From: CAZWKI01 sp964634645
Lineage (GTDB): Bacteria; Patescibacteriota; Patescibacteriia; UBA1558; S5-K13
Direction of reading: 5' to 3'
NCBI GenBank assembly: GCA_964634645.1
Contig: CAZWKI010000007.1
Span: 1 to 34,451, forward strand
DNA: 34,451 nt
Position 1 is the stretch's first letter, and each line of letters opens with the position of its first letter. Below the pieces are notes generated by a model. It searched no databases. It worked only from the letters and a program-made list of their open reading frames with translations, and was not told where the DNA came from. The position numbers and the translations under genes are program-made. This document shows, piece by piece, positions 30,473-34,451 of this stretch.

Positions 30473-33091
30473 TTAATCAATCTTTTTTGTATTTACAAAT
30501 ATTCTTTTTCCTATTTCATATACAAAAATACTAAAAAATGCATACATTAATAAGATTATCCATTCTTTTATACCAAGCGGTGCTGTTTTTAGAAATGTAT
30601 TAAAAAATGGTAAATAAATTCCTAATATAAAAAGAGCTGCTCCTAGTATTGTTGCTGATAATAAATATTTATTTGAAAATAACTTAATTTTGAAAATAGA
30701 GTATTTAATTCCTCTCACTGAATAAATATAAAATAAAGAAGCTATTCCAAGGCCTACGAAAGTTATTGTTCTTGCATAATCCAAATTATTTGTAGTTTTC
30801 CAAAAATAATAAAACATTACAAAAAGTATTGAATCCATTATAATTGCATAAAAAAATATTAATAATTTGAATTTTTTATTTAGTATTTCTTCTTTTCTTT
30901 GTCTTGGCTTTTCACTCATTACATTTTCGTCCAATTCATCAAAAGACAAACTCATTGCCGGAAGAGTGTCCTCTATTAATTTTATCCATAAAATCTGAGC
31001 TGGAAGAATTGGAAGTGGCGATGAAAACAAAATAGAACCAACAACAATTGTCATTTCTGTAAAAGAACCAGTAAACAAGTACAAAATCACCTTTCTTATG
31101 TTGTTAAATATTATTCTTCCTCTTTTTACTGCCTCAACAATTGTATAAAAATTATTATCTAATAAAATAAGATCTGCAATTTCTTTTGTAATACTTGTTC
31201 CGTCACCTACGGCAACACCAACATCAGCTTTTTTGAGTGCTGGAGCATCGTTTACTCCGTCTCCTGTCATTGCAACAACTTCTCCATTTTCCTGAAATGC
31301 TCTAACTATTCTTATCTTATGTTTTGGTTCTACTCTTGCAAATATGAGTGTTTTTTTTGTAGCTATTTTCAATTCTTCATCTGATAGTTCATCTATGTCA
31401 CGACCGTCCAAAACGCTATCTTTTTTTATATCAAAACCCAAATCTCTAGCGATGCAAGTTGCTGTAAATTTATGATCTCCTGTTACAATAATCGGTTTTA
31501 TTCCCGCACTTTTGCAAAGATCTATTGATTCTTTTGCCTCTTTTCTTAGTGGGTCTTTGAATCCCACAAAACCAGAAAAAACAAAATTCTTAAACTCATG
31601 ATTTTTCAAATCATCTATATTTGTGTTTATGTTATAAGCTAGAGCAAGAACCCTCAAACCAGAACTCATTAAATCTTCATACTGTTTTTCTAATTTATCT
31701 TTTATCTTTTTATCTAATTTAAGCTTTTTATTATCCATGTTTATATAAGAAGCTAATTCTAAAATTTTTTCAGGCGACCCTTTCATATAAGAAATATGTG
31801 TTCTCTCTAATTCGTGAACCGTCAACATAAAACTAGATTCTGAATCAAACGGAATTTCAAAAACCCTTTTTTCTTCTTTATTTAATTTTTCTTTATCAAT
31901 ATTAAATTCCTTTGCAGCAAGTATAAAAGATTTATCTATTGGATTTCCAACAATATTCCATTTGTCAAAATTTTCTTCTGGATTTTCGATTACAGCATCA
32001 TTACACAAAACACCTATTTTTATATTAAAAATATCTTTTTCTTTATTTTTTTGCTTCTTTGAATCAAAACTGCTAATAATTTCAACAACTCTCATTTCTC
32101 CTTGAGTAAGCGTTCCTGTTTTATCAGAACAAATTACAGAAACAGAGCCAAGCGTTTCGGTAGCCAACATTTTTCTAATGAGTCCTTTTCTCTTTAATAG
32201 TCGTTGCATTCCTATTGCAAGAATTACAGTCATTGCGGGAAGTAGACCCTCTGGAATGGCTGCAACAACTACAGCAACAGATGTCAAAAACATCTCAAAT
32301 GCTGGTTTACCCGTCAAAATTCCAACAATAAAAATAATAACATTAATAATAATTAATATTATTCCTATTGTCTTTCCTAGACGAAAAATTTGAATCTGTA
32401 ATGGGGTTTGATCTTCTTTTGTATTTTTTATCAAACTTGCTATTCTTCCAAGTTCTGAGTTTTCGCCAGTTGCAACCACAATGGCTTTTGCAACTCCACT
32501 AGAAACCAAAGTTCCAAGATAAACCATGTTTTCTCTATCTGCGAGCATCGCAGAAACAGGAACTTCTTTTATGCTTTTTTCTGATGGGTTTGATTCTCCA
32601 GTAAGAGCTGCTTCTACGACCTCAAAATCATGGGTCTCTATCAATCTAGCATCTGCTGGTACCACGTCTCCTGGAAAAAGCAAAATAACATCACCTTTTA
32701 CAATTTCTTCTTGTAATATTATTAATTCTTTGTCACCTCGTAAAACTCTCACATTATATTGCACTATTTTTTTTAATTTTGAAAGAGCTTTATTCGCCTT
32801 ATATTCTTGCAAAAAACCTATCAGACTACTGATAAGTATTATGATCAAAATTATCCAGGCGTCTATACTGTGTCCAGTAATAAAACTTATAACAAGGGCA
32901 AAAAATAGAATATATATTAATGGATTTTTGAATTGATTTAAAATCAATGAAGTTATAGACGTTTTTTCTTTATCTGAAATTTTATTGGGTCCATATTTTT
33001 TCAAACGAGTATTTGCTTCTTCGCTTGTAAGTCCTTCTATTCTTGAATCTAATGATTTAAAAACTTCCTCTATCTTTAGGTGATGAAACAT
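30473..33091 (-). CDS. Cation-transporting P-type ATPase, P2-like (Ca2+-type)
   Basis: 872 residues. TGES is at 164-167, the helix-4 ion-site motif reads IPEGLLPAMT (279-288), the phosphorylated D323 lies in CSDKTGTLTQ, and the TGDH and TGDGVNDAPALKKADVGVAVGDGTSI hinge is canonical. Helix 6 has KLIEDTLPAMSLSFDE. The N-terminal cation-ATPase segment (LTSEEANTRLKKYGPNKI) and the overall layout are those of the SERCA/PMR1-like P2A group. The extra Leu in PEGLLPA and the E-D pair in helix 6 differ from textbook Ca2+ pumps, so the ion is uncertain. It is divergent from the exchanger-family gene, which also belongs to a cation-transport family; joint Ca2+ export is an inference. Confidence 0.9.
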   Translation of the reverse strand: MFHHLKIEEVFKSLDSRIEGLTSEEANTRLKKYGPNKISDKEKTSITSLILNQFKNPLIYILFFALVISFITGHSIDAWIILIIILISSLIGFLQEYKANKALSKLKKIVQYNVRVLRGDKELIILQEEIVKGDVILLFPGDVVPADARLIETHDFEVVEAALTGESNPSEKSIKEVPVSAMLADRENMVYLGTLVSSGVAKAIVVATGENSELGRIASLIKNTKEDQTPLQIQIFRLGKTIGIILIIINVIIFIVGILTGKPAFEMFLTSVAVVVAAIPEGLLPAMTVILAIGMQRLLKRKGLIRKMLATETLGSVSVICSDKTGTLTQGEMRVVEIISSFDSKKQKNKEKDIFNIKIGVLCNDAVIENPEENFDKWNIVGNPIDKSFILAAKEFNIDKEKLNKEEKRVFEIPFDSESSFMLTVHELERTHISYMKGSPEKILELASYINMDNKKLKLDKKIKDKLEKQYEDLMSSGLRVLALAYNINTNIDDLKNHEFKNFVFSGFVGFKDPLRKEAKESIDLCKSAGIKPIIVTGDHKFTATCIARDLGFDIKKDSVLDGRDIDELSDEELKIATKKTLIFARVEPKHKIRIVRAFQENGEVVAMTGDGVNDAPALKKADVGVAVGDGTSITKEIADLILLDNNFYTIVEAVKRGRIIFNNIRKVILYLFTGSFTEMTIVVGSILFSSPLPILPAQILWIKLIEDTLPAMSLSFDELDENVMSEKPRQRKEEILNKKFKLLIFFYAIIMDSILFVMFYYFWKTTNNLDYARTITFVGLGIASLFYIYSVRGIKYSIFKIKLFSNKYLLSATILGAALFILGIYLPFFNTFLKTAPLGIKEWIILLMYAFFSIFVYEIGKRIFVNTKKID

Positions 33092-33196
33092 GATTTTGAA
33101 TTATTTATTATGATATATTTATTTTACCACAAAAAAACACAATCTTTAAAATAAGAATCCCTAAATATAGAATTGTTAATTTCTCAATATGAAAAT

Positions 33197-33225
33197 TTGA
33201 CACTTTGTGCTAAAATAAATATAAA
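33197..33225 (+). promoter_or_regulatory. Sigma70-type promoter of the exchanger gene
   Basis: TTGACA (33197-33202) and TATAAA (33220-33225) are 17 bases apart. Transcription would begin only about 10 bases before the ATG at 33243, so the mRNA is nearly leaderless. Confidence 0.7.
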
Positions 33226-33242
33226 ATTAAATAAAAAATAAA

Positions 33243-34187
33243 ATGAGTTTATTCTTATTAACTACATTATTAATAATTCTCTTTGGAATACTTGGATTAA
33301 GTGCCGATTTTTTGGTACACAATATAAAAATAATCTCTAATAAACTTGGAATAAAATTATTTACTTTGGGTATTGTACTTGGAATAATGACTTCTTTGCC
33401 AGAAATAGCTGTTAGCGTAAATTCTATCATAAATAAGGTTCCCAATATATCTGTTGGAAATCTACTTGGAGGCGTATTGGTTATATTCGGATTAATTCTG
33501 GGCATGAGTCTAATTTTAAACAGAAAAATACGAACAGATGGAGATATGAAATACTTCATTCCACAACTTGGATTAGTGTTTTTGCCATTCATACTTGGAC
33601 TAGACGGAAAATTTAGTACAATAGACGGAATTTTAATGGTTATAACATATATAATCTTGTTATTTTATTTATATCAATTAAGTAAAAAACATCAGGGCTT
33701 TCAGATTGCGGTAATAAAAGAACAAAAAATTTTAAAATCTGTTTTGCTTTCTATAATATCGGTAATAATAGTAATAGCAACGTCTGACATTATAATAAGA
33801 TTGTCTGTAATTTTATTAAATAAATTAGAGATAAAACCTTTTGTTTTGGGTCTATTAATATTTTCATTAGGAACAAATTTACCAGAAATAACGGTTGCTA
33901 TAACCTCTTGGAAGAAGAAGGCTCCTCAATTATCTATAAGTCATCTTATGGGTTCTATAATAACAAATGTTATTATTCTAGGATTAATGAGTATAATAAA
34001 ACCAATAACTATCAATTTGGGATATTTATATATAATTCTCTTAATATTTACGGCGCTTATATTAATTCTTGTTGCTATATTTTATAAGACAAAAAAATCT
34101 TTAGATAGAATTGAGGGAATATTTTTAATGCTTACTTATTTTTTGTTTTTATATATAATAATTATTACGCAAACAAAAATAATTTAA
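33243..34187 (+). CDS. Ca2+:cation antiporter (CaCA/NCX) family membrane protein
   Basis: 314 residues, about ten membrane helices in two homologous halves, as in YrbG-type Na+/Ca2+ exchangers. The two alpha repeats carry the ion-binding motifs: GIMTSLPEIAVSVNS at 47-61 and SLGTNLPEITVAITS at 208-222 (usual form GTSLPE). Both acidic residues (E54, E215) are kept. A short hydrophilic loop (about 145-165) divides the halves. It would exchange Ca2+ or a related cation for Na+ or H+ across the cytoplasmic membrane. It has its own promoter and a strong terminator and lies next to a P2-type ATPase gene. Confidence 0.87.
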   Translation: MSLFLLTTLLIILFGILGLSADFLVHNIKIISNKLGIKLFTLGIVLGIMTSLPEIAVSVNSIINKVPNISVGNLLGGVLVIFGLILGMSLILNRKIRTDGDMKYFIPQLGLVFLPFILGLDGKFSTIDGILMVITYIILLFYLYQLSKKHQGFQIAVIKEQKILKSVLLSIISVIIVIATSDIIIRLSVILLNKLEIKPFVLGLLIFSLGTNLPEITVAITSWKKKAPQLSISHLMGSIITNVIILGLMSIIKPITINLGYLYIILLIFTALILILVAIFYKTKKSLDRIEGIFLMLTYFLFLYIIIITQTKII

Positions 34188-34212
34188 AATTTATTGTTTC
34201 GCATAACTAATT

Positions 34213-34239
34213 TAAAAACGCCTATTCAGGGCGTTTTTA
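34213..34239. terminator. Bidirectional terminator after the exchanger gene
   Basis: TAAAAACGCC (34213-34222) and GGCGTTTTTA (34230-34239) form a ten-base-pair stem with a seven-base loop, with an A-run on one side and a T-run on the other. It can end both the exchanger transcript and the converging gene at the window edge. Confidence 0.85.
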
Positions 34240-34254
34240 AATTTTATAATAAAT

Positions 34255-34451
34255 CTAGTAATTTACAAAATAATTTATCTTTGCTTCTAACTTAAGATTA
34301 TTTACAAATTTTTGAGCTTCTTCGCTAAACCTATCTTCAATTAATGATTTTTTAATCTCTTCTTTCAGAAGAACTTCTTGTCCTTCTGGAATTTCAATAC
34401 CACTATCTTTTATATATTGCATCACCTCTTCGTCTGTAACATTTATTTTAT
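34255..34451 (-). CDS. C-terminal end of a probable SurA-like peptidyl-prolyl isomerase/foldase (partial)
   Basis: Only the last 64 residues lie in the window, ending at TAG (34255-34257); the rest is beyond the edge. The visible sequence, INVTDEEVMQYIKDSGIEIP, is followed by a helical charged part and RFSEEAQKFVNNLKLEAKINYF. It resembles the end of SurA/PrsA-type N-terminal chaperone domains: a VTDEEVxxYI helix, then a final helix-strand with AKI.YF. Such proteins are usually exported or membrane-anchored foldases. Without the N-terminus neither a signal peptide nor a parvulin domain can be judged. Confidence 0.6.
   Translation of the reverse strand, partial: KINVTDEEVMQYIKDSGIEIPEGQEVLLKEEIKKSLIEDRFSEEAQKFVNNLKLEAKINYFVNY

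Noticed and set aside
1..34451. tRNA genes and CRISPR arrays
   Set aside because: No tRNA T-loop with matching acceptor arms and no regularly spaced repeat array was seen on either strand; the tandem AT repeats at 1185-1316 and 14446-14500 have no spacers of CRISPR type.

Overview
The window is AT-rich (roughly 30% GC by eye), compact and almost fully coding. It looks like a chromosome segment of a small-genome bacterium of the Candidate Phyla Radiation (Patescibacteria), most likely Parcubacteria-like. The reasons are short spacers of A/T runs and small repeats, the absence of a recognisable Shine-Dalgarno at every start I inspected, a DUF2207 protein with a poly-Gly tail, a PF09826-type beta-propeller protein, a Cys-rich RicT, and housekeeping genes with unusual neighbours. 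TGA, TAG and TAA all end conserved genes, so the code is standard and not the UGA=Gly code of Gracilibacteria/Absconditabacteria. Lineage is an inference; no 16S rRNA is present.

Layout: 1-720 is a GC-rich, hairpin-dense block with no convincing protein, apparently a large structured RNA or part of one that I cannot assign. 777-6584 (minus) holds an RNase HI-like gene, recJ, a 2[4Fe-4S] ferredoxin, ricT, pyrH, tsf and rpsB. 6784-9197 (plus) holds rpmE, prfA and prmC, the last two overlapping. 9208-15001 (minus) is a co-directional run rich in dTTP-synthesis genes: dCMP deaminase, a P-loop kinase, a DpnA-like adenine methyltransferase with a PD-(D/E)XK endonuclease, dUTPase, a ThyX-like protein broken by an in-frame amber codon, a small unknown protein and thymidylate kinase. 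15119-15709 (plus) is a small membrane protein. 15784-18407 (minus) is secE-nusG-rplK-[unknown membrane protein]-rplA behind a strong sigma70-type promoter. 18605-28487 (minus) holds a membrane-anchored beta-propeller protein, a VIT/CCC1-like protein overlapping a P-type ATPase, the DUF2207 protein, a SpoU methyltransferase, a DEAD-box helicase and a small two-helix membrane protein. typA (plus), a second P-type ATPase (minus), a Na+/Ca2+-exchanger-family protein (plus) and the C-terminal end of a probable SurA-like foldase (minus) complete the window.

Functional themes: translation (S2, EF-Ts, L31, RF1 with its methylase PrmC, L1, L11, NusG, SecE, TypA, rRNA methylase, helicase); pyrimidine nucleotides (PyrH, dCMP deaminase, dUTPase, ThyX-like, Tmk); cation transport (two P-type ATPases, VIT-like, CaCA exchanger); and one restriction-modification pair.

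The points most worth a second look are the unassigned GC-rich RNA-like block, the amber-interrupted two-domain ThyX whose halves carry complementary parts of the ThyX motif, the R-M pair embedded among dTTP genes, a GC-rich palindrome pair lying in frame inside prmC, and an ATPase whose hinge motif reads GEGIND.
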